Source: a bacterium BMS3Bbin05 (GTDB taxonomy: Bacteria > Nitrospirota > Thermodesulfovibrionia > Thermodesulfovibrionales > BMS3Bbin05). From it: a stretch of 64,000 nt of DNA. This document shows positions 1 through 9,790 of this stretch, in pieces. Each line of letters starts with the position of its first letter. Within the stretch, counting starts at the first letter, position 1. The notes below the pieces were generated by a model. It worked only from the letters and a program-made list of their open reading frames with translations, made no database searches and was not told the origin of the DNA. The position numbers and the translations under genes were made by a program. The DNA lies in the NCBI GenBank assembly GCA_002897855.1, contig BDTO01000036.1:89919-153918 (forward strand). The letters run 5' to 3'.

Positions 1-475
1 CATATAAAACGAGCGGATTTGGGTTACCCCTGTTTTTGATTTGCAGTCTTTCCCATTCCTGACGGGCAACCTGTGCATTGCTTTCTTCCCTGGCCAGGTA
101 CAGTTCCGCCTCGGCAAGCGCCGCTTTGGCACGCTCGATTTTCAGTTCATAGTCTACCTTCTCTATCTCAAATAGCAGGTCGCCCTTTCTGAAGAACCCT
201 CCCGCGACAAAAGACGGAGAGACATATAGTACCCGGCCGCTCACCTGGGGAGTTACAGTTACTGCATTTCCGGCCTGCACGGTTCCGGTTGCGGTTACCA
301 CTACCCGGTAATCTTTTTTTTCAGCCGTCATGACCTCGGCAAGGACACCGATAACCGTCTTTACCTCCTTCTTCGGGGCAGACCGGAAACGGATCATAAC
401 CAGCATTACTATCAGGCTCGCGAGAATAATGACCAGCGGCAAGACAATTTTATACAGTCTGTCTCTAAAACTCAT
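1..475 (-). CDS. RND efflux membrane fusion protein (HlyD/AcrA-like), C-terminus outside window
   Basis: Reverse-strand reading from ATG at 475 gives MSFRDRLYKIVLPLVIILASLIVMLVMI...VTATGTVQAGNAVTVTPQVSGRVLYVSPSFVAGGFFRKGDLLFEIE, a typical MFP N-terminus; start overlaps the stop of the downstream-listed OMF operon; runs off left edge. Confidence 0.8.
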   Translation of the reverse strand, partial: MSFRDRLYKIVLPLVIILASLIVMLVMIRFRSAPKKEVKTVIGVLAEVMTAEKKDYRVVVTATGTVQAGNAVTVTPQVSGRVLYVSPSFVAGGFFRKGDLLFEIEKVDYELKIERAKAALAEAELYLAREESNAQVARQEWERLQIKNRGNPNPLVLY

Positions 476-1908
476 CTGTTATCTCCTTTGTTTTTATCCA
501 CGGCAAGACGTTTATTTATTTCATGCCTCATCCAGCCTCCCCCAAGCGCCCTGGCAAGGCTTATACGGTCTGAAATCAGCTGCCGCCTTGCAGCAAGCAG
601 CTTTCTTTGGGCGTCGGAATGAAATCTCTGGGCAGTTAACACCGGAATATAATCGGATAACCCCTGCATATATCTGTCTATAGCAAGCCTGAGAGATGCC
701 GAAGTTGCATCAACCTGTACTTTTAGTGAATTTATCCTTTCTTCTGTGGCGCTGTTATTAACTATTGCGTCTTCAACATCCCTCAATGCATTTAAGACCG
801 CTTTATGATATATGGCGAGACTCTCCCTGAAAGCAGCCTCAGACCTCCTGACCTCCGCCCTGCGTCTGCCGCCGTCAATAACAGGTTGCGTTATCTGCAG
901 AAGGAGATTCCATAAGATATTTGGTGAATCGAGCAATGTCCTGACTTCCCCACTTGCTCCTCCGTAACTTCCAATCAGGTTGAAGGATGGGAATCGGTCT
1001 GCTACGGCCGATGCCACCCTTTTGTCGTTAACTTTGAGCCTGAGAAAAGCCGATTTTATGTCCGGCCTGTTTCTGAGTAATTGAGAAGGAATGCCGACCT
1101 TGAACGGACGAATTTCCGGAATCTCATCAGACTCACCTCCCACTGCCGAACCAGGATAACGGCCAACCAGCACCGACAGGGCATGCAGGGTAACGGCAAG
1201 CCTTGATTTGAATACAGGAAGCTGTGCCCGGGCGGAAGCCAGATTCTGACGCGACTGGTATACATCGATGGCCGGCACGAGTCCTGCCCTGTAACGACGT
1301 TTTACCAGATCGAGCGTATTCCTGAAAGATTCGATTGTCTCCATAGACAGCTTAAGCTGTGCACGCAGTTCCACCGCAAGGTAATAAAGGTCTGCAAGTT
1401 TTGCAGATACACTTAAATATGCAGCCTTCAGGTCTTCAACAGATGCCTGCGTTTCAAATTGGCCGGCATCCACCTCAGATTTGACCTTACCCCATAAATC
1501 CAGTTCATAACTCGCTTCCGCCGACAGACTATAGCTATCAGAGCTTGACGGCCCGGATATGCCCGGCTGCCTGCTCCTGCCACCTGATCCATTGATATTA
1601 AGCAATGGGTATTCCGATGCCCTGCTTTTATTTAAAATAGCCTCAGTTTCATTTATTCTTTCATAAGCCCGAATAATATCAGGATTATTCCGTAAGGCTT
1701 CCGCCTCGAGATCATTTAAGCTTTCATCTCCAAAATATTCCCACCATTTTCCTTTTGATGATAATGTTCCTTTTCCACCGGCATACCCTGTGAAAGATGG
1801 GGGGAGTTCCATCATGTTGTCTGATACCAGAGATTTATGAATGGAACATCCGGCAGGCACAAATAACAGAACAGACAAAACAATTATTGAATAGAGACTA
1901 TATTTCAT
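472..1908 (-). CDS. NodT-family RND efflux outer membrane lipoprotein
   Basis: 478 aa, lipobox VPAGCS, OEP motifs (ATEAILNKSRASEYPLLNINGSGG; GLVPAIDVYQSRQNLASARAQLP; LLRNRPDIKSAF). Confidence 0.9.
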   Translation of the reverse strand: MKYSLYSIIVLSVLLFVPAGCSIHKSLVSDNMMELPPSFTGYAGGKGTLSSKGKWWEYFGDESLNDLEAEALRNNPDIIRAYERINETEAILNKSRASEYPLLNINGSGGRSRQPGISGPSSSDSYSLSAEASYELDLWGKVKSEVDAGQFETQASVEDLKAAYLSVSAKLADLYYLAVELRAQLKLSMETIESFRNTLDLVKRRYRAGLVPAIDVYQSRQNLASARAQLPVFKSRLAVTLHALSVLVGRYPGSAVGGESDEIPEIRPFKVGIPSQLLRNRPDIKSAFLRLKVNDKRVASAVADRFPSFNLIGSYGGASGEVRTLLDSPNILWNLLLQITQPVIDGGRRRAEVRRSEAAFRESLAIYHKAVLNALRDVEDAIVNNSATEERINSLKVQVDATSASLRLAIDRYMQGLSDYIPVLTAQRFHSDAQRKLLAARRQLISDRISLARALGGGWMRHEINKRLAVDKNKGDNR

Positions 1909-2621
1909 CTCCTTGCTTTCATTCCCTTTGAAACAAATCTGATTAAATGTTCAATAACTGCACTCGTATCTGTAGCAGTACCTGAATGGGCCAATTCCTT
2001 CATATCGGGGCTGCAGATACGCATAGCATGTGCCATAGCACCAATAGTGAAATGAAGGCGCCAGAAGATAACGTCTCTGGACAGACCGGGCAGGGCTTCA
2101 GACATCATTTTAAACAATAATTCAAATATTGATCTCATAAATTTATGAAAGACTTTTCTCACGGTATCATCGGGGTCGACAATAGCACGGCCAATCAACG
2201 TGATAAAATCTTTTGATCCCGGATCTGATTCACCGAAATAAAAAACCGGCTCTATAAAAGCCTTCAGAATTAATTCCGCCTCCGGCTTCTTTCTCAGTTT
2301 CCGGGCATTATCTCTTATCTCTTCGAATCGCCGTCTCCGTTCCAGGTTCAGCGGTTGAATTCTGCGCAGAAGTACAGCCTCAAGCAAGACCTTCTTTGAA
2401 CCGAAATGATAATTGACGGCAGCAAGATTTACTCCAGCCCTGCCGGTTATTGCCCTTAAAGATGTCCCTTTGTACCCGTTGCGTGCAAACATATACTCTG
2501 CCGCATCCATGATCGAGTGCTTTGTATCGGTCCTGATCAAAGATTTCCTCTTATTCATACATACAATTAAAACAGATGTTTGAATATAAGTCAAGCCATG
2601 TTTTCCGGTGACTATAGCCAC
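1905..2621 (-). CDS. TetR/AcrR family regulator (likely true start at internal Met of MNKRKSLIRTD)
   Basis: HTH 'IMDAAEYMFARNGYKGTSLRAITGRAGVNLAAVNYHFGSKKVLLEAVL'. Confidence 0.88.
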   Translation of the reverse strand: MAIVTGKHGLTYIQTSVLIVCMNKRKSLIRTDTKHSIMDAAEYMFARNGYKGTSLRAITGRAGVNLAAVNYHFGSKKVLLEAVLLRRIQPLNLERRRRFEEIRDNARKLRKKPEAELILKAFIEPVFYFGESDPGSKDFITLIGRAIVDPDDTVRKVFHKFMRSIFELLFKMMSEALPGLSRDVIFWRLHFTIGAMAHAMRICSPDMKELAHSGTATDTSAVIEHLIRFVSKGMKARR

Positions 2622-2716
2622 ATAAATTATTTATTTTTATATTTTTTAAACTTATCATAGTTGACAACACATTTTAAAAGCCTTTAATATAAGAGTAGAC
2701 TATTAAAGGAGCTTAC

Positions 2717-5161
2717 ATGTTTGAAAAATTCACAGAGAGAGGGCGTAAAGTAATAATATATGCTAAAGAAGAAGCTGAGAGAAGGCAGAATGAATATTTA
2801 GGTACCGAACATCTGCTCCTTGCTCTTCTGAGGGAACAAAACGGTGTGCCCATAATGATACTTAAAAAAATGGGTCTTTCCATTGAAGAAGTCAGGATTG
2901 AAGTAGAAAGGAATCTCCCTCTCGGCACGAATCTGCTGACATTCGGTGATATCCCATTTACCCCCCGTGCAAAAAAAGTACTTGAACTTGCTGTTGAAGA
3001 GGCAAGATTGCTTGGCCATAATTATATCGGGAGCGAGCATCTTTTACTTGGACTGATAAGGGAAGATGAAGGGATAGCAGGCAAAATCCTTAGAAACCTT
3101 GGTGGAAATCTGCTGGGCGCCAGGCAGCTGACCATTAATCTGTCGATGAGCGTTCAACCACATGTAAGGGAAAAGAAGAGTGCAACACCCGCTCTCGATG
3201 AATTCGGCAGGGACCTGACTGCAATGTCGAAAGAGGGAAAGCTTGACCCGGTCATTGGCAGGGAAGATGAAATTGAGAGGCTTCTCCAGGTGCTCGGGAG
3301 GAGGATAAAAAACAACCCGGCAATAATCGGCGAGCCGGGCGTTGGCAAAACTGCCATAGTTGAAGGACTTGCGCAGAAAATTATTGACGGGGATATCCCT
3401 GAGGGCCTTCTGGGAAAAAGGATTATCTCTCTTGACCTTGGAGCGCTGATAGCAGGTACAAAATACAGGGGGCAGTTTGAAGAAAGGCTGAAGGTAGTGA
3501 TGAGAGAGATAAAGCAATCTGATAATGTAATACTCTTTATAGATGAACTCCATACACTTATCGGTGCAGGTGCAGCTGAAGGTTCCGTCGATGCCTCAAG
3601 CATGTTAAAGCCTGCCCTTTCCAGGGGAGAGATTCAATGTATTGGAGCAACAACACCCGATGAATACAGGAAATATATCGAGAAGGACGGAGCACTTGAA
3701 AGGCGTTTTCAGCCGATCCGTGTCCAGCCTCCCACTGTCGATGAAACCACTGAAATCCTCAGAGGCCTGAAGTCGAAATATGAGACCCACCATAGGGTCA
3801 AGATCAGTGATGAAGCGATTGTTTCCGCTTCCAAACTTTCCGAAAGGTATATAACAGAAAGGAATTTACCTGACAAGGCGATAGATGTTATTGATGAGAC
3901 CGGATCAAGAATAAAACTAAAGAAGCTTACCCCCCCGGTTGAGCTGAGAGAACTGGAGCATGATCTGTCTAAATTGTCCAAGGAAAAAAACCTTTATATC
4001 AAGCTTCATGATCCTGAAAAAGCAGCCGAGATACGCAGCGAAGAGGAAAGATTGAAGAAAAAATATGAACATCAGAATAAAATCTGGCGGGATAATCTCA
4101 ACAAAGAGATACCTGTAATCACGGAAGAAGATGTTGCTTATACAGTTTCAAAAATGACGGGCATTCCTTTGTTTAAAATGGAACAGAAAGAAACTGAAAA
4201 ACTTCTCCAGATGGAGAATGAGCTCCACAGAAGAATCATTGCCCAGGATGAAGCCATAAAAGTAGTAAGTCAGGCCATAAGGCGTTCAAGGGCAGGTTTA
4301 AAAAGCAGATCAAAACCTATTGGATCATTCTTCTTTCTGGGGCCTACCGGAGTGGGGAAGACCGAACTTGCAAAGGCGCTTGCAGAATACTTGTTTGATG
4401 ATGATAACGCACTGGTTAAAGTAGACATGTCCGAATATATGGAGAGGTTCAATGTCTCGAAGCTTACAGGTGCACCTCCGGGATATGTCGGATATGAGGA
4501 AGGCGGACAGCTTACAGAAAAGATACGGAAGAAACCATATTCGGTTATATTGTTCGATGAGATTGAAAAGGCCCACCAGGATGTTTTCAATATTCTTCTC
4601 CAGGTACTTGATGAAGGGGTGCTTACCGACAGTTACGGAAGGAAAATAGATTTCAGGAACACCGTCATAATCATGACATCGAATCTCGGAGCCAGAATTA
4701 TTGAAAAGGCTACACCTCTTGGATTCCATAAAGATGATAGTATGAGCAGTTACATTAAAATCAAAGATAGCGTATTAAATGAGCTGAAGAAGGCCTTTAA
4801 TCCCGAGTTTCTGAACAGGATTGATGAGGCCGTGGTATTTCATCCTCTTGAAAAAGAACATCTTTATGCCATTATCGACCTTCTGATCGATGAAACCAAC
4901 AGTCAACTTATTGAACAGGAAATAATGATCGAGCTTGACCATGACATAAAACAGTGGCTTATTGAAAAATACTATCAGCCATCCTATGGTGCAAGGCCAA
5001 TGAGGAGAGCGATTCAGAAGGAAATTGAAGATCCGCTTTCAGAAGAACTGATCAAGGGTAAATTCAAGGCGGAATCCCGTATTAAGGTAACTCTCGAAGG
5101 AGACAAGCCTGTCTTTGAAGAAGTTGCAGACCATGAACTCCTTACCGCAGGCATAAATTAA
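2717..5161 (+). CDS. clpC: ATP-dependent Clp protease ATP-binding subunit ClpC
   Basis: Clp_N repeats, two AAA+ modules (GEPGVGKTA, GPTGVGKTE), UVR-type middle region; RBS aaaggag upstream. Confidence 0.95.
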   Translation: MFEKFTERGRKVIIYAKEEAERRQNEYLGTEHLLLALLREQNGVPIMILKKMGLSIEEVRIEVERNLPLGTNLLTFGDIPFTPRAKKVLELAVEEARLLGHNYIGSEHLLLGLIREDEGIAGKILRNLGGNLLGARQLTINLSMSVQPHVREKKSATPALDEFGRDLTAMSKEGKLDPVIGREDEIERLLQVLGRRIKNNPAIIGEPGVGKTAIVEGLAQKIIDGDIPEGLLGKRIISLDLGALIAGTKYRGQFEERLKVVMREIKQSDNVILFIDELHTLIGAGAAEGSVDASSMLKPALSRGEIQCIGATTPDEYRKYIEKDGALERRFQPIRVQPPTVDETTEILRGLKSKYETHHRVKISDEAIVSASKLSERYITERNLPDKAIDVIDETGSRIKLKKLTPPVELRELEHDLSKLSKEKNLYIKLHDPEKAAEIRSEEERLKKKYEHQNKIWRDNLNKEIPVITEEDVAYTVSKMTGIPLFKMEQKETEKLLQMENELHRRIIAQDEAIKVVSQAIRRSRAGLKSRSKPIGSFFFLGPTGVGKTELAKALAEYLFDDDNALVKVDMSEYMERFNVSKLTGAPPGYVGYEEGGQLTEKIRKKPYSVILFDEIEKAHQDVFNILLQVLDEGVLTDSYGRKIDFRNTVIIMTSNLGARIIEKATPLGFHKDDSMSSYIKIKDSVLNELKKAFNPEFLNRIDEAVVFHPLEKEHLYAIIDLLIDETNSQLIEQEIMIELDHDIKQWLIEKYYQPSYGARPMRRAIQKEIEDPLSEELIKGKFKAESRIKVTLEGDKPVFEEVADHELLTAGIN

Positions 5162-5170
5162 TCACTATCT

Positions 5171-5680
5171 GTGGGAACTCCGAGGGAACCCGAAAAATCA
5201 CTCCTCTTTGTCGGGTTGCTCTTTGGCAGTAGTAAAGAGCTGCATCTTGCTGAAGAAAGGCTTGGTAATGAATTTGGTAATATTGCCCAAGAATCCCGGA
5301 TTTTTGACTGGGCGCATTCACATTATTATGAAGACGAGCTCGGTTCACCCATCAGAAGAAAATTCATCCTTTTTGACAAAATAATCAGCCCGGAAGAGAT
5401 CGCTGATATAAAAGTTGCAACAAACCGTATCGAACAGGAACTTTCAAAAGACCGCAAGAGAACAGTTAACATAGATCCGGGTTACATTACAGCGGCAAAG
5501 ATTGTCCTTGCTTCAACGAAGAACTACTGCCACAGGATATATCTTGGCAAAGGTATCTATGCAGAAGTAACTCTTTATTACAAGGACGGCGGCTTTCACC
5601 CCACCCCTTTCACATTTAACGATTACAGGCAGCGTGAATATATCGAGTTCTTCAAAAAAGCGAGGGAATTTTTAAAGTAA
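5171..5680 (+). CDS. DUF4416 family protein
   Basis: 169 aa: PEKSLLFVGLLFGSSKELHLAEERLGNEFG...IDPGYITAAKIVLASTKNYCHRIYLGKGIYAEVTL. Confidence 0.8.
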   Translation: MGTPREPEKSLLFVGLLFGSSKELHLAEERLGNEFGNIAQESRIFDWAHSHYYEDELGSPIRRKFILFDKIISPEEIADIKVATNRIEQELSKDRKRTVNIDPGYITAAKIVLASTKNYCHRIYLGKGIYAEVTLYYKDGGFHPTPFTFNDYRQREYIEFFKKAREFLK

Positions 5681-5796
5681 CGGAAACTCTCTATCTCTAA
5701 AGCATGGTAAAGGAGCAAATCACTATTTTTTTATTATTACCGGCCTGATTTTTAATTTTTTCTTTACTCATTCCCATTTTATGATATTATAAAGTA

Positions 5797-6894
5797 TTAC
5801 TTTATCCTAACGAGGTTATCCCTGTGAATTACCTCGTCGGAATAGCGGTAGCCGAGATGTTTTTCTATCTCGGATGTCTTTCTGCCCCTGATCTTTCTGA
5901 TTTCATCTGAAGAGTAATTTGTCAATCCTTTAGCGATTCTGTTCCCTTCCATATCAATACAATAAACTGCATCCCCTGTTTTAAAATCTCCTTTAACACC
6001 TGTTATTCCGGAGGGGAGAAGACTCTTGCCTTTCTTTGCGAGTGCCTCGACAGCACCCTTATCAAGAACAATGCTGCCCTTTGATTTAATACCAAAGGCT
6101 ATCCAGCCCTTTCTGGAACTTATTTTTTTCTCCTTTGCCCTGATAACAGTACCGTAATGCTTACCCTGCAGTACCGATACCATTCTACCGGGCAGCTTCC
6201 CGCTTATGATATTTACTGTAACACCATGCTCCGCGGCATGCTCCGCGGAAAGGATCTTCGAGTACATCCCCCCCGTTCCGGCAGAAGATGACGATATCTT
6301 GGCCATATTCATGATATCGTCATTTACATCATCAACGGCCCTGATCAATTCTGCATTCTTATTTTTCTTGGGGTCGTCCGTGTAAAGACCATCAACATCC
6401 GACAGCATAAAAAGCCTTTCGGCACCCAGCATACCTGCGATGAGGGATGCCAGGCGGTCATTGTCTCCAAACTTGATCTCATCCACAGCAACTGTATCAT
6501 TCTCATTTATCACGGGAATAATACCAAAGGAAAAAAGGCTTAATATCGTGTTCCTGGCATTTATATACCGCCTTCTGTCATCAAATGCGTCCTGCGTAAT
6601 GAGGATCTGCGCAACCATCCGGCCGTATTGCGCAAATTTCTTCTCATACTGTCTTATCAAAGATGATTGACCAACCGCAGCCGCAGCCTGTTTCAGCCTG
6701 ATGTCCGGTCTCTTCCCCCTTATTCGAAGCTTCCTTCTACCGGCAGCAATGGCTCCCGATGAAACAAGCGCAACCGAATATCCCATTTCCGAAACTGCAT
6801 ATGCGGCCTTGGCGATAGCTCCTATCCGTCTGGAATTCAAACCTTCATTCGATGTTATAATATTGCTTCCGATCTTGACTACTACAGCCTTCAT
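5797..6894 (-). CDS. proB: glutamate 5-kinase
   Basis: VVKIGSNIIT...ALVSSGAIAAG...NENDTVAVDEIKFGDNDRLASLIA plus C-terminal PUA domain. Confidence 0.95.
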   Translation of the reverse strand: MKAVVVKIGSNIITSNEGLNSRRIGAIAKAAYAVSEMGYSVALVSSGAIAAGRRKLRIRGKRPDIRLKQAAAAVGQSSLIRQYEKKFAQYGRMVAQILITQDAFDDRRRYINARNTILSLFSFGIIPVINENDTVAVDEIKFGDNDRLASLIAGMLGAERLFMLSDVDGLYTDDPKKNKNAELIRAVDDVNDDIMNMAKISSSSAGTGGMYSKILSAEHAAEHGVTVNIISGKLPGRMVSVLQGKHYGTVIRAKEKKISSRKGWIAFGIKSKGSIVLDKGAVEALAKKGKSLLPSGITGVKGDFKTGDAVYCIDMEGNRIAKGLTNYSSDEIRKIRGRKTSEIEKHLGYRYSDEVIHRDNLVRIK

Positions 6895-7901
6895 ATATCA
6901 TTCCTCATGTCTTCAAGCATCTCCGAAACCGTTGTTACAAGCTCGCCTATACCCTGATGTGCAGCAGCCGATATTTCCATTAATTGTATACTATTCTGTC
7001 CGCAATAGTCCCGAAGAACCTGCAATTTTTCCGGATTGGCGATATCGCTTTTGCTCGCCACAAGAATCTGGGGTCTGCTCATCAATTCATCCGCATATTT
7101 TGCGAGTTCATTGAGAATAACCTTATAGTTTTTTATAACATCACCTTCGGTCATATCCGATATATCCACGAGATGGATCAGGACGGATGTGCGCTCAACA
7201 TGCCTGAGGAACTGATGTCCTAATCCTGCGCCCATATATGCACCTTCGATAAGCCCCGGGATGTCAGCAACTACAAAGCTCTTAAACTCGCCATACTTAA
7301 CAACACCAAGATTAGGCACAAGTGTCGTAAAAGGATAATCGGCTACCCTGGGCCTTGCCGCAGATATTACTGAGATCAGAGTCGATTTTCCGGAATTCGG
7401 CAGGCCAATAATTCCTACATCGGCGAGGAGTTTGAGTTCCAGAACAAGGTTTTTTTCTTCGCCTTCTTTGCCGTGTTGTGCAAAACGGGGCGACTGTCTG
7501 ACAGAAGTCGCAAAATGGGAATTACCAAGTCCGCCTTTTCCGCCCCGAACCAATACGACCTCCTTGCCATCGACATCAAGATCTTCGATGATTTCACCTG
7601 ATTCGGCATCTTTGACAACAGTACCCGCAGGCACCCTTATAATAAGATCCTCTCCATCCTTCCCGTGCATTTTTTTACCCATTCCGGGTTGACCGTTCTT
7701 CGCAATATACTGCTTTTTATATTTATGGTCCAGCAGCGTCTGAAGGCCCTTATCCGCCTTTATTACAACATCACCGCCCTTCCCTCCGTCTCCACCGTCA
7801 GGACCCCCTTTGGGTACATACTTCTCCCTCCTGAAACTCACGCATCCGCTACCCCCGTTACCGGACCTTACATATATTTTTACATAATCTATAAATTTCA
7901 T
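6891..7901 (-). CDS. obgE: GTPase Obg/CgtA
   Basis: Obg fold KIYVRSGNGGSGCVSFRREKYVPKGGPDGGDGGKGGDV and G domain GLPNSGKSTL; overlaps proB start. Confidence 0.96.
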   Translation of the reverse strand: MKFIDYVKIYVRSGNGGSGCVSFRREKYVPKGGPDGGDGGKGGDVVIKADKGLQTLLDHKYKKQYIAKNGQPGMGKKMHGKDGEDLIIRVPAGTVVKDAESGEIIEDLDVDGKEVVLVRGGKGGLGNSHFATSVRQSPRFAQHGKEGEEKNLVLELKLLADVGIIGLPNSGKSTLISVISAARPRVADYPFTTLVPNLGVVKYGEFKSFVVADIPGLIEGAYMGAGLGHQFLRHVERTSVLIHLVDISDMTEGDVIKNYKVILNELAKYADELMSRPQILVASKSDIANPEKLQVLRDYCGQNSIQLMEISAAAHQGIGELVTTVSEMLEDMRNDI

Positions 7902-8031
7902 TGCAATATTACCCGAAAATGATGAAAATGATAGAAAAAATAATCCTTGTATCTAATCCAATGCAGATTGTCTTTCAAATAACGGTTTTGCTCATTATAT
8001 CCTTTCCTCATAATCCCGGAGAAAGGCATAA

Positions 8032-8066
8032 ACAAAAAAAGCGGTGTACCGACACCGCTTTTTTCA
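8032..8066 (-). terminator. Rho-independent-like terminator downstream of rpmA
   Basis: aaaaaaaagcggtgtaccgacaccgcttttttc; GC-rich perfect stem flanked by A/T runs. Confidence 0.75.
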
Positions 8067-8087
8067 ATATTTTCTCATGATATTCTA

Positions 8088-8345
8088 TTATGCTACGGGG
8101 TAAACACTCACCTTTTGTCTTGTTTTGTCCTTGCGCTCAAATGTAACAATACCATCTATGAGTGAAAAAAGCGTATCATCTCTTCCCCTGCCGACATTTT
8201 TCCCGGGATGGATCTTTGTCCCTCTCTGTGTAAGCAAAATATTGCCGGCCCTTACACTCTGGCCGCCATATTTCCTGAGTCCAAGGTACTTCGGGTTACT
8301 GTCTCTTCCGTTTTTTGAACTTCCGACCCCTTTTTTATGTGCCAT
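8088..8345 (-). CDS. rpmA: 50S ribosomal protein L27
   Basis: [51 protein letters not shown]. Confidence 0.97.
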   Translation of the reverse strand: MAHKKGVGSSKNGRDSNPKYLGLRKYGGQSVRAGNILLTQRGTKIHPGKNVGRGRDDTLFSLIDGIVTFERKDKTRQKVSVYPVA

Positions 8346-8347
8346 AT

Positions 8348-8665
8348 CTATCCTCCAAAATCTATTTCCCTGATCTTTACAACCGTATAGGGCTGCCTGT
8401 GTCCTCTCATTCTCTTAAAACCCTTACGCGGCTTCTTTTTGAACACAGACACCTTTTTATCCTTTACATGATCGATGACCTCAGCCTTGACGACAGCTTT
8501 CTCTATGAAAGGAACGCCTACCTCAGTCCTGTCATCATCAGAAACCATCAGAACATCTCTGAATTCAACCTCACTACCCTTTTCAGCCTCAAGCAGATCG
8601 ACTTTCAACTTTTCATCGGACTTCACCCTGAACTGATGTCCACCTGTTCTTATAATTGCATACAT
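8348..8665 (-). CDS. rplU: 50S ribosomal protein L21
   Basis: [25 protein letters not shown]...[22 protein letters not shown]. Confidence 0.96.
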   Translation of the reverse strand: MYAIIRTGGHQFRVKSDEKLKVDLLEAEKGSEVEFRDVLMVSDDDRTEVGVPFIEKAVVKAEVIDHVKDKKVSVFKKKPRKGFKRMRGHRQPYTVVKIREIDFGG

Positions 8666-8915
8666 TTATTCAAACCTCCACCTCGAGACAAAATCTTTTA
8701 AACATATCAAAAATATGGATATATATTTAATAAGATTCAGCCCTAAAAAGTCAAATGTCAAAGAAAAAATGTCATAGGCGTATAGATTTACGGTTCTTCA
8801 TCGCAGGCCGGTAACAAACTCCACTGTATTCATCTTCCCATAGCTGTATTACATGAGCTTTATTACATGAAAATGAAGGTCCACACCCCTGGAAGTTCCT
8901 TTGAGTTATTGACAT

Positions 8916-9047
8916 GTTCCCCCTCCGCTTCGCTCCGGGGGAACGCAGCAGTTGAGCGGTAACTCCTGAATCTCCCTCCGCTCCGCTGCGGGAGAACCAG
9001 GAGTTGGAGACGGATGCCCCTCCGGGGCACCGCTCAACTGCCGCGTT
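8916..9047. repeat. Multibranched palindromic element (REP/MITE-like)
   Basis: Perfect hairpin 8916-8923/8937-8944; 19-bp arms with 1 mismatch 8942-8960/9029-9047 enclosing aactcctg/caggagtt (8961-8968/8998-9005), tctccc/gggaga (8971-8976/8990-8995) and gcccc/ggggc (9016-9020/9024-9028). Confidence 0.75.
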
Positions 9048-9190
9048 AACATCCACCTTATTACTCTGTCCACTTTTGGGGGAGTATTATATCGCAGCCG
9101 ACGTCCCACCATTATCGGTGCGGTAAGAGAAAACCTTTTCAATTCTAAAAAGGCGAATAATCTTGAAAGCTCCCTCATAAGTACGTTTTC

Positions 9191-9790
9191 CTATCGAATA
9201 GTTATTGGAATATTTTGATTATTTATTTGCGTCTTAATTATATGTTCTTTATTTTTTTCTGCCCAAAAACAATTCACAAAAGCTTCCTGTGAATTACTGT
9301 CGTCTCTGCAGCATACTTTCTTATATTCTTCTAAATTCATCTTATAAACTCCTATTTTCAGTTTAATGGTATCAGCGTAAGTAACAGCCTGTAGACTTTC
9401 ATTAGATTTTTTTCTTAAAAAATAAGACATTTCATGTATAGGAACTTTTGCTTTGATATTTCCTTTGAAATCCTTTTTTGATTCTAACTTTAAATATTTT
9501 GTCCAGATGGGTTCATCTAAAAAAATATTGGGTGGAACAGTGATACTTGCAAATCTAAAAAGAATTTCTTTTTTGTTTATTTCGATTTCGTAATTCATAG
9601 TGCTTTTAGCATTGATATCGCTACAAAACCATATTGGATTTGCAGTGTTATTCGTTAATACGAAATCAAACTGCAAATTGTCTTTATCCAATTTCAAATT
9701 ATTAATTGTTAATGATATTTCTTCAGCATAGCATGAATATACGCCAAGCAATAATACTAAAAAAAGGTGGAGATATGTCATTTTAATCAT
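9191..9790 (-). CDS. Secreted hypothetical protein; candidate immunity/accessory partner of adjacent Rhs-core ORF
   Basis: 199 aa, N-terminal signal peptide MTYLHLFLVLLLGVYSCYAEE; start codon overlaps stop of 9790..10659 (ATG/TAA overlap). Confidence 0.6.
   Translation of the reverse strand: MIKMTYLHLFLVLLLGVYSCYAEEISLTINNLKLDKDNLQFDFVLTNNTANPIWFCSDINAKSTMNYEIEINKKEILFRFASITVPPNIFLDEPIWTKYLKLESKKDFKGNIKAKVPIHEMSYFLRKKSNESLQAVTYADTIKLKIGVYKMNLEEYKKVCCRDDSNSQEAFVNCFWAEKNKEHIIKTQINNQNIPITIR

Noticed and set aside
3044-3603. Reverse-strand ORFs of 149-169 aa inside clpC
   Set aside because: Shadow ORFs antisense to a strongly conserved coding gene.
9060-9090. ctgtccacttttgggggagta, resembling an IS terminal repeat
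   Set aside because: Single copy, no matching opposite end or transposase remnant identified.
8772-9178. Two overlapping reverse ORFs (94 and 90 aa)
   Set aside because: They run through the GC-rich palindromic element; no recognisable domains or RBS.
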